Part shown: piece by piece, positions 23,167 to 31,205 of the stretch | How the letters are laid out: each line of letters begins with the position of its first letter | Numbering within the stretch: position 1 is the stretch's first letter | Assembly: GCA_025463365.1 (NCBI GenBank) | Contig: JAOBWM010000027.1 | Span: 1 to 32,180 of the forward strand | Direction of reading: 5' to 3' | DNA from: Acidimicrobiales bacterium | GTDB taxonomy: Bacteria; Actinomycetota; Acidimicrobiia; Acidimicrobiales; Iamiaceae | DNA length: 32,180 bases | Notes under the pieces: model-generated | What the model saw: only the letters and a program-made list of their open reading frames with translations | The model's database searches: none | What the model was told of the DNA's origin: nothing | Translations under genes and position numbers: made by a program

Positions 23167-24357
23167 TCAGACCGAGATGGGCGCGACCTGCTCGACCATC
23201 GTGCGCTCGACGACGACCCGAGTGAGGTCGACGCGAGAGCCCACAGCGAGCTTGCGGTAGATCGACCGCAGGTGGAAGCCGACGGTGTGCGGTGAGAGGA
23301 ACAACCGCTCGGCGGCCTCCTTGTTCGTGAGGCCTTGCGCAACCAGATCGCTGACGCTGCGCTCGGTGTCGGTCAGGATCTCCCAACCGGACGCCGCCCC
23401 CGACGAGACCGCGCCGTCGTGCCGGTCGGGACCCACGGTGAGCCTCAGCACCGTGGCCACACGACGGGTCCCGTCGAGGAGCGGCTCGGCTCGGCCGGAG
23501 ACGGTTGCCCCCCGGTGGAGGACGAGGTCGAACGAAGGGGCCTCGCCGGGGCCGGCCGACCGCTGCGCGATCTCACGGAGGGCCTGCTCGTCATCGGGCG
23601 AGACCACGCGGGATGCGGCGGCGTTCGTGATCATCTCGCGATCGGTGAGGAACACCATGGGCCCTTTGGCGCCGCGTCGCTCGTGGAGGAACCGCTGGAG
23701 CACGAACCGCCTCTGGACCCCGCTGTCGTCGAGGAGGCGCTGCTCGATCTCCTCGGCGGCGCGAATCGCGAGGGGCAACATGAGCGCGCTGGCCTCGGCG
23801 GCCCGGCAGCTCAGGTCGAGGGCCCCGGCCAGCACGCCGCTCCCCGGGGCCGAGATCGGCGCGCCGGCGCACGACAACATCGTCAGCGCCTCTGCGAAGT
23901 GCTCCGCGCCGTCCACGGCGGCCGGACGCCGCTGTGCCAGCGCTGTCCCGATGCCGTTGGTCCCGACTGCGCTCTCGGCGAAACGATGACCGGGCGCGAG
24001 GCGGATCCGGTCCATCGCGTCGAGCAGGCTCGGATCCGCGACCCGGCGGTCGACGACTTGACCGCGTGCATCGGCCAGCACCACCACCATCCGGACATCA
24101 CGGAGATCGTGCGCGAGCTGGTCCAGCACCGGCCCAGCGGCGCGCACCAGCAGACTGTCCACGTCGACGTCGCCGTCGAACGGGACGTCGAGGCGTTCCG
24201 GCGACAGACCCCGTCCCGCGGCGCGCCTCCAGGAGGCTCCGATGTCGTGCCTGACGAATTCGGGAAGCTCGCCGCCCGCCAGCAGTCGAGCCAAGGCCTG
24301 GCGGAGGCGATCGGCTCGACGCTTGGCGACGAGGCTCGCATGTTGGGTCATGACCAT
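23167..24357 (-). CDS. GAF-domain LuxR-type transcriptional regulator
   Basis: The product (about 396 residues) has an N-terminal sensory region like that of AcoR-type activators: helical lead, GAF core, and the signature ESAVGTNGIGTALAQRRPAAV followed by HFAEALTMLSCAGAPI. The sigma-54 AAA+ module of AcoR is absent. A PAS-like middle part (VFLTDREMITNAAASRVV) leads instead to a C-terminal LuxR helix-turn-helix (LTDTERSVSDLVAQGL, NKEAAERLFLSPHTVGFHLR). It probably binds a small ligand and controls the DHA2 exporter downstream and perhaps itself. ATG 24357, ATG 24351 and ATG 24390 are all possible starts, and no ribosome site decides between them. Confidence 0.82.
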   Translation of the reverse strand: MVMTQHASLVAKRRADRLRQALARLLAGGELPEFVRHDIGASWRRAAGRGLSPERLDVPFDGDVDVDSLLVRAAGPVLDQLAHDLRDVRMVVVLADARGQVVDRRVADPSLLDAMDRIRLAPGHRFAESAVGTNGIGTALAQRRPAAVDGAEHFAEALTMLSCAGAPISAPGSGVLAGALDLSCRAAEASALMLPLAIRAAEEIEQRLLDDSGVQRRFVLQRFLHERRGAKGPMVFLTDREMITNAAASRVVSPDDEQALREIAQRSAGPGEAPSFDLVLHRGATVSGRAEPLLDGTRRVATVLRLTVGPDRHDGAVSSGAASGWEILTDTERSVSDLVAQGLTNKEAAERLFLSPHTVGFHLRSIYRKLAVGSRVDLTRVVVERTMVEQVAPISV

Positions 24358-24488
24358 GACGATCGCGCCAGCGGGGTGTCTCGTCTGCATGGCCAGCGGG
24401 CATCTTCGCCGGGGGCGAGCGTGGATCGAGAAATTCCTGCTGCCTTCAATGCCGAGCTGGCTCCCCGGCGCCATCCTGGGAGTTGACT

Positions 24489-24872
24489 ATGACGCTGCGC
24501 GCACTGATCGTCGACGACAACGTTGAGTTCCTCAATGCCGCACGGGCGCTGCTCGAGCGCGAGGGCGTCGACGTCCCCGCGCTTGCGTCGACCTCCGCTG
24601 AGGCGCTCGAGCAGGTCGACCGGCTCAGGCCCGATGTGGCGCTGGTCGACATCGACCTCGGGGCCGAGAGCGGGTTCGACCTGGCGGAACGCCTCGCCGG
24701 AGGAACGGCGGGCGGACACCGCCCTCGCATCGTCCTCATCTCGACCTACGCCGAACGCGATGTCGCCGAGTTGGTGGACGCGACTCCCGCGATCGGCTTC
24801 CTGTCGAAGTCCGACATCTCGGGAGCGGCGCTACGCGAACTCCTGGCGACGGCGTCGGGTGAGGAGCCGTGA
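24489..24872 (+). CDS. stand-alone response-regulator receiver domain
   Basis: The 127-residue protein is a bare CheY-like receiver: acidic pair Asp9/Asp10 (IVDDN), phosphoacceptor Asp54 (ALVDIDLG), switch Ser/Thr in LISTYAERD and the conserved Lys in GFLSKSDI. It has no output domain, so it would act by protein contact or as a phosphate sink. ATG 24489 has GGGAG upstream, preferred over TTG 24483. It is divergent from the GAF-LuxR gene and converges on the NarL-type regulator gene, whose stop is 7 bases away. Confidence 0.88.
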   Translation: MTLRALIVDDNVEFLNAARALLEREGVDVPALASTSAEALEQVDRLRPDVALVDIDLGAESGFDLAERLAGGTAGGHRPRIVLISTYAERDVAELVDATPAIGFLSKSDISGAALRELLATASGEEP

Positions 24873-24879
24873 CCCTCCG

Positions 24880-25530
24880 CTAGCGCGCCTCGAGGAACGT
24901 GATGACCGCCCGCACGCGGCGATGGTCGTCTGCGCCCTCCCCGATCTGGAGCTTCGGGAGGATGCTGTGCACGTGTTTCTCGACGGTGCCGTCGGTGACG
25001 AACAGTCGCCTCGCGATGCCTGAGTTCGACAAGCCCTCCGCCATGAGAGCCAGGACCTCGCGCTCGCGGGGCGTGAGGGCGTCCAGCGGATCGTCGCGCC
25101 GCCGGGCTGCCACGAGCTCCCGTACGAGCCCGGGGTCGACGACGGACCCCCCTCGAGCGATTCGGTCGACCGCGTCGACGAATTCCGCCACGTCGGTGAC
25201 GCGGCTCTTCAGCAGGTACCCCACACCTTCGCCGCTTGCGAGCAGTTCCATGGCGTGTTCGACCTCGACGTGGGCCGACAGCAGCAGGATCGACACGGCT
25301 GGCCGCTCCTGGCGAATCGCCAGCGCCGCCCGCAGTCCCTCGATCGAGTGGTCCGGCGGCATCCGGATGTCGATGATCACGAGGTCGGGCCCGGTCTCAT
25401 GCACCACACGCAGCAGATCCTCGCCATCGCCCGCCTGTCCGACGACGTCGAACCCTGAACGGTCGAGCAGGCTGGCGAGGCCCTCGCGGAGCAGGACGTC
25501 ATCGTCGGCAATCGCGATGCGGGCGCCCAT
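24880..25530 (-). CDS. NarL/FixJ-type response regulator
   Basis: The 216-residue DNA-binding regulator has a receiver domain (IADDD at 7-11, phosphoacceptor Asp54 in VIIDIRMP, Lys in YLLKSRV) and a LuxR-type helix-turn-helix near the C-terminus (LTPREREVLALMAEGLSN, GIARRLFVTDGTVEKHVHS). This is the normal partner type for HisKA_3 kinases such as the one at 18870-21020; the pairing is inferred from proximity only. ATG 25530 gives the usual N-terminus. The frame is open upstream to 25782 but carries no family sequence there. Confidence 0.92.
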   Translation of the reverse strand: MGARIAIADDDVLLREGLASLLDRSGFDVVGQAGDGEDLLRVVHETGPDLVIIDIRMPPDHSIEGLRAALAIRQERPAVSILLLSAHVEVEHAMELLASGEGVGYLLKSRVTDVAEFVDAVDRIARGGSVVDPGLVRELVAARRRDDPLDALTPREREVLALMAEGLSNSGIARRLFVTDGTVEKHVHSILPKLQIGEGADDHRRVRAVITFLEAR

Positions 25531-25749
25531 CTCGGCAATCGTGACACTCGGTTCATTGCGGGGACGCCCGTCGGCGCGATTTCCCCATGATGAGCGATGC
25601 CGTCCTCCCGGTACCGCCGGCGTGCGGCAGCGGGGATCCACCTGGCACGGCCCACGCGAGGTGGCGGTCCTGCCGCGATCCGTGTCACGACCGCGCTTGG
25701 GACTACGCGATCGCGTGAGGTGAGCGCCCGCTCGTTCACAGAGGCTGAT

Positions 25750-25787
25750 CGAGGGTGGAACATTCATCCGAGGGTGGAACATTCATC
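25750..25787 (+). repeat. perfect 19-bp tandem duplication upstream of the CWB2-like gene
   Basis: CGAGGGTGGAACATTCATC occurs twice without a gap (25750-25768, 25769-25787). It ends just before the GGAGG ribosome site (25791-25795) of the gene starting at 25805. Two adjacent identical sites could be an activator or repressor pair, or a recent duplication. Confidence 0.85.
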
Positions 25788-25804
25788 CACGGAGGTAAGA
25801 ACCG

Positions 25805-27259
25805 ATGTCCTTCTCCGCATCATTGAAGCGCCGACCGTTTCTGTTCGGCGGCGGCACTGCTCTCGCTGCCGCGGGCGCGGTCGTACTGGCGCTCGGACCC
25901 GGCAGCAGCGCCGGGGTTGCGAGCAAGCAGGCGGTGTCGCCTCGAGTCCGGCCGATCTCGGCCACCGCAGCGCCACCGAGCACTGCGGCCGACCCCAGCC
26001 ACCCGTTCGGGGCACCGACCGGGAACGGCGACTTCAAGGTCCCGCCACCACCGCAAGAGCCCACGCTGGTGCCGACGATCGGCACCAAGACGACGCAGCG
26101 CCTCTACGGCGCCGATCCCTTCCAAGAGGCGGTCTCGATCACCCAGCACCTCTGGCCCTCTGCGGTGCCGTTGGATGCGGCATCGGGGAACGACAACGTT
26201 CCCGACCGGCCGCGGGCGGTGATACTGCTCACGCCCGACGACCCGCTCACCGCGATCACCGCGACGCCGCTGGTCCACTTCCCCAACGACGCGCCGATCC
26301 TCTACGTCAACAAGAACGGGATCCCGAAGGTGAGCCTCAACGAGATCAAGCGGCTCGGCCCTGCGGGCATCGCGCGCTACAACAACGTGGACGCCTTCCT
26401 CGTCGGTGCCGCGGCGAACACGGGCGTCGAGAACCAGCTGAAGTCGATCGGCGTCAAGTACGTCACGGTGACGGCGCCGAACGTGCCCGAGCTCGCGAAC
26501 AGGGTCGACCAGCTCTACGGCTCGATCGAGAACCCCGACACCGGCGTTCCCAACATGGGCAACGGGGCCGAGAACGTGATGGTCGGCTCGATGGACGGGA
26601 CCGATTACCAGTTCGTGCTCCCGGCAACGCACTGGGTCACGCACATGGAGGCCGGGCTCCTCTGGGTGAACAAGAACGGCATCCCGGCGTCCACGATCAC
26701 CGCGCTCAAGCGCCGGACCGGACAGGCGCGCATCTACCTCTTCGGCGGCCCCAACCAGATCTCGGGCGCAGTCGCAAAGCAGCTCGCTGGATACGGGACC
26801 ATCATCCGCGTCAACAACGACGACGTTGTCGCCTTCAACACCCCGCCCACCGACACTCCTGTCGACACGGCGATCGCGTTTGCGAAGATGTGGGACCAAA
26901 CCGGCATGGTCGGCTGGAAGATCACCGGCCCCGGCCACGGCTTCACGCTCGCCAACATCAACGACTGGCAGGGCGCGGTTGCGTCCTCCCCCCTCTCCCA
27001 CCTGGGCTTCCATGCACCGTTGTTGTTCACGGACAACGCCGGCAAGCTGCCGCCCGAGCTCGCGGGCTACTTCCAGTCAGTCGCACCCACCTTCCTGACG
27101 ACGCCGGCCGACGGCCCGTACAACATGACCTACGTCCTCGGGAGCTGGAACCAGATCACCTGGCCGCAGCAGGCCAGCATCGACAATGCCTCCGAGATGG
27201 CCAACCGCAGGGACTGGAACCAGAACACCGGTAGCCGCTACACGGACTCCGGCCAGTAG
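25805..27259 (+). CDS. exported protein with three cell-wall-binding (CWB2-like) repeats
   Basis: The 484-residue product starts with a Tat-like signal (LKRRPFLFGGG and an Ala-rich segment, cleavage near residue 37). A Pro/Thr-rich spacer runs to about 90. Three related repeats follow, each with a hydrophobic strand, a turn, a helix and a second strand. The cores are ILYVNKNGIPKVSLNEIKRL (about 165-184), LLWVNKNGIPASTITALKRR (about 285-304) and LLFTDNAGKLPPELAGYF (from about 405). The partner strands are FLVGAA, YLFGGPNQIS and YVLGSWNQIT. This plan matches the cell wall binding repeat 2 family, which occurs as triplets and attaches proteins to wall polymers. No separate catalytic domain is seen. 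ATG 25805 has GGAGG. Confidence 0.7.
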   Translation: MSFSASLKRRPFLFGGGTALAAAGAVVLALGPGSSAGVASKQAVSPRVRPISATAAPPSTAADPSHPFGAPTGNGDFKVPPPPQEPTLVPTIGTKTTQRLYGADPFQEAVSITQHLWPSAVPLDAASGNDNVPDRPRAVILLTPDDPLTAITATPLVHFPNDAPILYVNKNGIPKVSLNEIKRLGPAGIARYNNVDAFLVGAAANTGVENQLKSIGVKYVTVTAPNVPELANRVDQLYGSIENPDTGVPNMGNGAENVMVGSMDGTDYQFVLPATHWVTHMEAGLLWVNKNGIPASTITALKRRTGQARIYLFGGPNQISGAVAKQLAGYGTIIRVNNDDVVAFNTPPTDTPVDTAIAFAKMWDQTGMVGWKITGPGHGFTLANINDWQGAVASSPLSHLGFHAPLLFTDNAGKLPPELAGYFQSVAPTFLTTPADGPYNMTYVLGSWNQITWPQQASIDNASEMANRRDWNQNTGSRYTDSGQ

Positions 27260-27365
27260 CCAGACCGAGATCGGCAACCACAAGCGCCTCGGCCATCAGG
27301 GCCACGACCCGACAACCCCCCTGACTGCATCAGATCCGGCGTGGCTCAGCCCCCGACTGCGGCAT

Positions 27366-28940
27366 TCAGGGGGAAGGCGTTCCCCACCCGCCGCCGCCGG
27401 GCGTCAGCATCCGCAGAACGTCACCAGCCCGCAGCCGGATGGTGCACTTGTCGGGAAGCCGTTCGGCTCGCGCCTCGTCCCCACCCGGCAGCAGCCAGTT
27501 CTCCCCCACCGCCCCCGGCTTGCCACCAGCCAGGCCCCATGGCTGCGAGAGCCGCCGTTCGGTGATGAGCGACACGGTGATGTCCTCGAGCATCTCCAGG
27601 TCCCGCTCGATCCCTTCGCCACCCGGCGCTGAGCCGGCGCCACCGCTCCCTCGCCGCAACCGAGAGCACAGCACGCGCACAGGGAACGCCCGCTCGAAGG
27701 CCTCGGTGGGGGTGTTGCGGGTGTTGGTCATCGCGGTGTGGACGCCGCTCATGCCGGGGACGGGCGGGCCGGGCTCGACGCCGGCGGGGACGGGCCGCGG
27801 CGGGCGGCCGCCCTGCCCGCCGGCGACCGTCTCGTAGGAGACCCAGCCGTCACCGCCGAGGAGGAGGTTGTTCATCGTGCCCTGCGACGCCGCCGGCACC
27901 CGGTCGGGAACGACCTGGGCCAGTGCACCGAGGCACACGTCGGCCACCCGTTGACTCACCTCGACGTTGCCGGCTCCGACCGCGACCGGCGGTCGCGCCG
28001 CGACAACCGACCCGCTCGGCGCATGCACTCGAACGGCGCGCAGGGCCCCGCCATTGGCCGGGATGGTCGGGTCGAGGACCGAGCGGAGGGCCCAGGCCAC
28101 CGCGCTCACGGTCACCGCCTCCACCGCGTTGACGTTGCCCGCTCGTTGCGGGTCGGTGCCCGTGAAGTCGAACGTGATCTCGTCGCCGATCACGGTGACC
28201 GCCAGGCGGATCGTCGTCGGGTGCTGTTGGTGCGGGCCGGAGCCGAAGCTGTCGAGCACGTCCTCGAACCGCCAGGTGCCGTCGGGCAGGGCACCGACCG
28301 CGGCCCGCATCCGGCGCTCGCCGTACGCGACGACCTCGTCGAGCGGGCGGTGGGCGAGGGCGGCGAACCGTTCGACGCCGAGGCGGTTGGCGCCGACCTG
28401 GGCCTCGAGGTCGCCGGCACGCTCGTCGGGCGTCCGCGACGACGTGGCCACGATCGCCGCCACCTCGGGGGTGAAGCGAACGGGCGGGATGCGCAGGCCC
28501 TCTTGTTGGATCTCGGTGGCGTCGGCCGGCATCGAGCCGGGAGCGGACCCGCCGAGATCGGCGTGGTGGGCTCGGTTGGCCACCCATCCGACCAGAGCGC
28601 CGGAGCGCTCAGGATCGAACACCGGGGCGACGAGCGTGATGTCGTTGAGGTGGGTTCCCCCGGCGAACGGATCGTTCAGGATCACCTGATCGCCCGGGCG
28701 GACGCCGGCGCCCAGCGCCGCGATGGCAGCCGCCACCGAGGCCGGCATCGACCCGAGGTGGACGGGGATGTGTTCGGCCTGCACGAGCAGGGTGCCATCG
28801 GCGGTGAAGAGCGCGGCCGAGCAGTCGGCGCGCTCCTTGATGTTCGGGCTCGACGCGCCGCGCCGGAGGACCTCGCCCACCTCCACCGCCACCCCGGTGA
28901 GGCGGGCGATGAGCACAGCCAGCTCGGCAGGATCGATCAC
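27366..28940 (-). CDS. hyuB: hydantoinase B / oxoprolinase-type subunit
   Basis: HyuB pairs with HyuA to hydrolyse hydantoins, N-methylhydantoin or 5-oxoproline with ATP, or to carboxylate ketones in related enzymes. The 524-residue product has the family's normal length. It has the N-terminal GEVLRRGASSPNIKERADCS, the metal-site stretch LNDPFAGGTHLNDITLVAPVF, NRAHHADLGG, and the C-terminal glycine-rich PGGGGWGTP. The start is GTG 28940, whose G-T-G overlaps the TGA of hyuA (GTGA), so the subunits are translationally coupled. Substrate cannot be told from sequence. It converges on the CWB2-like gene; the 106-base gap shows nothing else. Confidence 0.92.
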   Translation of the reverse strand: MIDPAELAVLIARLTGVAVEVGEVLRRGASSPNIKERADCSAALFTADGTLLVQAEHIPVHLGSMPASVAAAIAALGAGVRPGDQVILNDPFAGGTHLNDITLVAPVFDPERSGALVGWVANRAHHADLGGSAPGSMPADATEIQQEGLRIPPVRFTPEVAAIVATSSRTPDERAGDLEAQVGANRLGVERFAALAHRPLDEVVAYGERRMRAAVGALPDGTWRFEDVLDSFGSGPHQQHPTTIRLAVTVIGDEITFDFTGTDPQRAGNVNAVEAVTVSAVAWALRSVLDPTIPANGGALRAVRVHAPSGSVVAARPPVAVGAGNVEVSQRVADVCLGALAQVVPDRVPAASQGTMNNLLLGGDGWVSYETVAGGQGGRPPRPVPAGVEPGPPVPGMSGVHTAMTNTRNTPTEAFERAFPVRVLCSRLRRGSGGAGSAPGGEGIERDLEMLEDITVSLITERRLSQPWGLAGGKPGAVGENWLLPGGDEARAERLPDKCTIRLRAGDVLRMLTPGGGGWGTPSP

Positions 28941-30832
28941 GATGTCCTCACGTCGCGCGTGAGGACGAACGCACCGCTGGTGGGGTGGGGATCGGCGCGC
29001 CAGCCGTCGGCCACCCAGATCGTGCAGTCGGGTTCGGCGACCACCGCGGGGCCCGCGACCGCTCGGCGCTCGATGATCGGGAGGTCGTCGATCGACACCG
29101 CCGAGGCCCGCCGGGCCGAGGCCCGGATCGCCACCACCTCGATGGACGCGTCGACACGGAGGTAGCCGTTGCGACGTTCGTGGGCGGCGGGGAAGTCGGC
29201 CGGCGTCGACACCCGGATCTCGTGCGACTGGCCCTCGTACCGACACTCCACCGACGTCTCCACCTCCGCGCCGGCGACGGCGACGGCGGCGGCGGCGGCG
29301 GCCTCTTCGGCAAGCGTGGCGAGGGCCGCGTCGAGCCCGTCGAGATCGGTCCCTCCGGGCCAGGAGCGGACCAGGTCGGCCTGGTGCGGCGCCGCGAGGC
29401 AGCCGAGCGCCGACAGGACCCCGGCGCGCGCCGGGACGACGACGGCCGGCATGCCCAGCGCGTCGGCGATGGCGCACGCGTGCAAGGGCCCGGCACCCCC
29501 GAACGCCACGAGGGCCAAGCCGCTCGGGTCCACGCCCCGCGCCACCGACACCGCCCGCACGGCCTGCTCCATGGCAGCATCGACGACGGCGAGGATGCCA
29601 TCAGCCGACACTCCGGCCGCCGCCAGCGCGGCCTCGGCGGCCGATCGGTCGAGGCGGCCGATGCCGGGCAGCTCGACGTCGGGTGGGAGCCGGCCGGCCA
29701 TCAGGTCGGCATCGGTGACCGTCGCTTCGACGCCGCCGAGCCCGTAGCACGCCGGGCCCGGCACGGCGCCGGCGCTCCGTGGTCCCACCGCCAGGGCGCC
29801 ACCAGGATCGAGTGCGGCGATCGACCCGCCGCCGGCACCGATCGTGTGGACGTCGAGCGATGGCTGACGGATCGCGTACCCGGCCACCACGCGCTCCCCC
29901 GCCGGTTCGGGCACGCCCCCCTGCACCAGGCACACGTCGGTGCTCGTTCCACCCATGTCGAAGGTGACGGCATCGGGGAACCCGCTCGCCGCGCCCGCTG
30001 CGGACGCCGCCAGCACGCCGCCGGCCGGCCCCGAGAGCAGCAGCGACACCGGGAGCTCGGCCGCCCGCTCGAGCGGTGCCAGGCCACCGGCCGAGGTCAT
30101 CACCGACACCTCCTCCGCGATGCCGGCCAGGCCGGCGAGGTACGAGCGGCACACGGGCCGCAGGTATGCGTTCACCACGGTCGTGACCGTCCGCTCGTAC
30201 TCGCGGAACTGCGGCGAGACGTCGACCGAGGCCGACACGTCGAGGCCGCGTCGTTCGAGCTCGACCACCACCGCTCGCTCGTGCACGGCCCCCAGATCGC
30301 TGTGCAGCAGGCACACCGCGACGGCCTCGGCCTCGGCGGGGACCGTCGGGATCATCGACGGGTCGAGCGGTTCGAGCTCGCGACCATCAGGACCGAGCCG
30401 GCCGCCCACCTCCAACCGCAGGGCACGCGCGACCAGGGGCTCGGGGCGATCTGCCCACGGGTCATACAGCGACGGCCGATCCTGGCGAGCGATCTCGATC
30501 ACGTCGGCGAACCCGGTGGTGGTCACCAGCGCGACCGTGGCGCCCCGCCGTTCGAGGAGAGCGTTGGTGGCCACCGTGGTGCCATGGGCGAGCGACTCGG
30601 GCCGCGGTGGATCGATGGCGCGGTCGACCTGCCTGTGCCCTTGCCCGAGCCCTTGTTCATGCCCGTGCTCGTGCCCGTGCTCGTGCCCGTGCCCGTCTTG
30701 CATCGAGATGGCGGCGATCCCGGCTCGGACCGCGTCGCCCGGGTCGGCAGGCGTGGATGGCACCTTGGCGATCTGCCCGTCGGCTGTGACGACGTCGGTG
30801 AACGTGCCCCCGGTGTCGACCCCGACGCGCAT
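28937..30832 (-). CDS. hyuA: hydantoinase A / oxoprolinase-type ATPase subunit with His-rich insertion
   Basis: HyuA is the ATP-binding subunit partnering HyuB. The 631-residue product opens with RVGVDTGGTFTDVV (phosphate-binding motif of the actin-like ATPase fold). It has HGTTVATNALLERRG, the second ATPase motif FDMGGTSTDVCLV and the late GGAGPLHACAIAD, where the family's conserved His lies. Between the first strand region and HGTTVATN, residues 47-66 form an insertion of alternating His-Gly, His-Glu and Gln-Gly pairs. It is absent from HyuA proteins I recall and could bind metal or be disordered. ATG 30832 is chosen since it starts at the family N-terminus. The gene lies 7 bases after the small membrane protein gene. 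Confidence 0.92.
   Translation of the reverse strand: MRVGVDTGGTFTDVVTADGQIAKVPSTPADPGDAVRAGIAAISMQDGHGHEHGHEHGHEQGLGQGHRQVDRAIDPPRPESLAHGTTVATNALLERRGATVALVTTTGFADVIEIARQDRPSLYDPWADRPEPLVARALRLEVGGRLGPDGRELEPLDPSMIPTVPAEAEAVAVCLLHSDLGAVHERAVVVELERRGLDVSASVDVSPQFREYERTVTTVVNAYLRPVCRSYLAGLAGIAEEVSVMTSAGGLAPLERAAELPVSLLLSGPAGGVLAASAAGAASGFPDAVTFDMGGTSTDVCLVQGGVPEPAGERVVAGYAIRQPSLDVHTIGAGGGSIAALDPGGALAVGPRSAGAVPGPACYGLGGVEATVTDADLMAGRLPPDVELPGIGRLDRSAAEAALAAAGVSADGILAVVDAAMEQAVRAVSVARGVDPSGLALVAFGGAGPLHACAIADALGMPAVVVPARAGVLSALGCLAAPHQADLVRSWPGGTDLDGLDAALATLAEEAAAAAAVAVAGAEVETSVECRYEGQSHEIRVSTPADFPAAHERRNGYLRVDASIEVVAIRASARRASAVSIDDLPIIERRAVAGPAVVAEPDCTIWVADGWRADPHPTSGAFVLTRDVRTS
30635..30694 (-). 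repeat. in-frame hexamer-type repeat encoding the HyuA His-rich insertion
   Basis: On the minus strand GGGCAC and GAGCAC units alternate, giving His-Gly and His-Glu repeats, then Gln-Gly. The near-identical codons mark a recent simple-repeat expansion that kept the reading frame. Confidence 0.7.
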
Positions 30833-30839
30833 CGGCGCG

Positions 30840-31100
30840 TCAGCCGGCGAACGGGGGTGAGCCGGCCACCGGCGCGGCGGCATCGGCCGGGGCCACAGCG
30901 CTGGGCGGAACGGTGGTCATCGAGGTGGCCGAACTGGTCGAGGTGGTCGAGGTGGCCGAGGTGGTCGGGTTGTGCGACCGGGACTCCGACGTGATCCCCA
31001 CCGGCGCGGCCAAAGCCGGTGCGATGACCGCCAGCAGGACGCCGGCGATGAGCACGGCAGCCAGCACGATCGCCATGATCCGTCGCTGCCGCTGGTTCAT
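30840..31100 (-). CDS. small single-pass membrane protein, first gene of the hyu unit
   Basis: The 86-residue product has a charged N-terminus (MNQRQRR), one hydrophobic segment (about residues 9-31) and a short low-complexity tail rich in Ser, Thr, Ala and Pro (TTSATSTTSTSS). It is therefore a signal-anchored or secreted protein with a disordered outer part. I do not recognise a family. GGGAG precedes ATG 31100. Its stop is 7 bases from the hyuA start, so it is probably cotranscribed with hyuA-hyuB, but a functional link to hydantoin metabolism is not evident. The tail DNA (about 30920-30966) is a GAGGTGGTC-like repeat. Confidence 0.65.
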   Translation of the reverse strand: MNQRQRRIMAIVLAAVLIAGVLLAVIAPALAAPVGITSESRSHNPTTSATSTTSTSSATSMTTVPPSAVAPADAAAPVAGSPPFAG

Positions 31101-31121
31101 CTCGCTCCCGGTGTGCTGCCG

Positions 31122-31135
31122 ACCGTTCGACGGTA
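31122..31135. promoter_or_regulatory. candidate -10 (TACCGT) with overlapping palindrome for the hyu unit
   Basis: TACCGT on the minus strand (31130-31135) lies 29 bases before ATG 31100. It overlaps the inverted repeat ACCGT-TCG-ACGGT (31122-31134), so a protein bound there would cover the promoter. Both calls are by eye only. Confidence 0.3.
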
Positions 31136-31205
31136 GCCGCCCCTCGTCGCACACCTCCCGAACCGGTGTCGCTCGCTCAGCGCCAGCTGTGACGACCGGG
31201 GACAG

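Noticed and set aside
28985-30994. Plus-strand open frame of 669 codons
   Set aside because: Antisense to hyuA, whose ATPase motifs are unmistakable.
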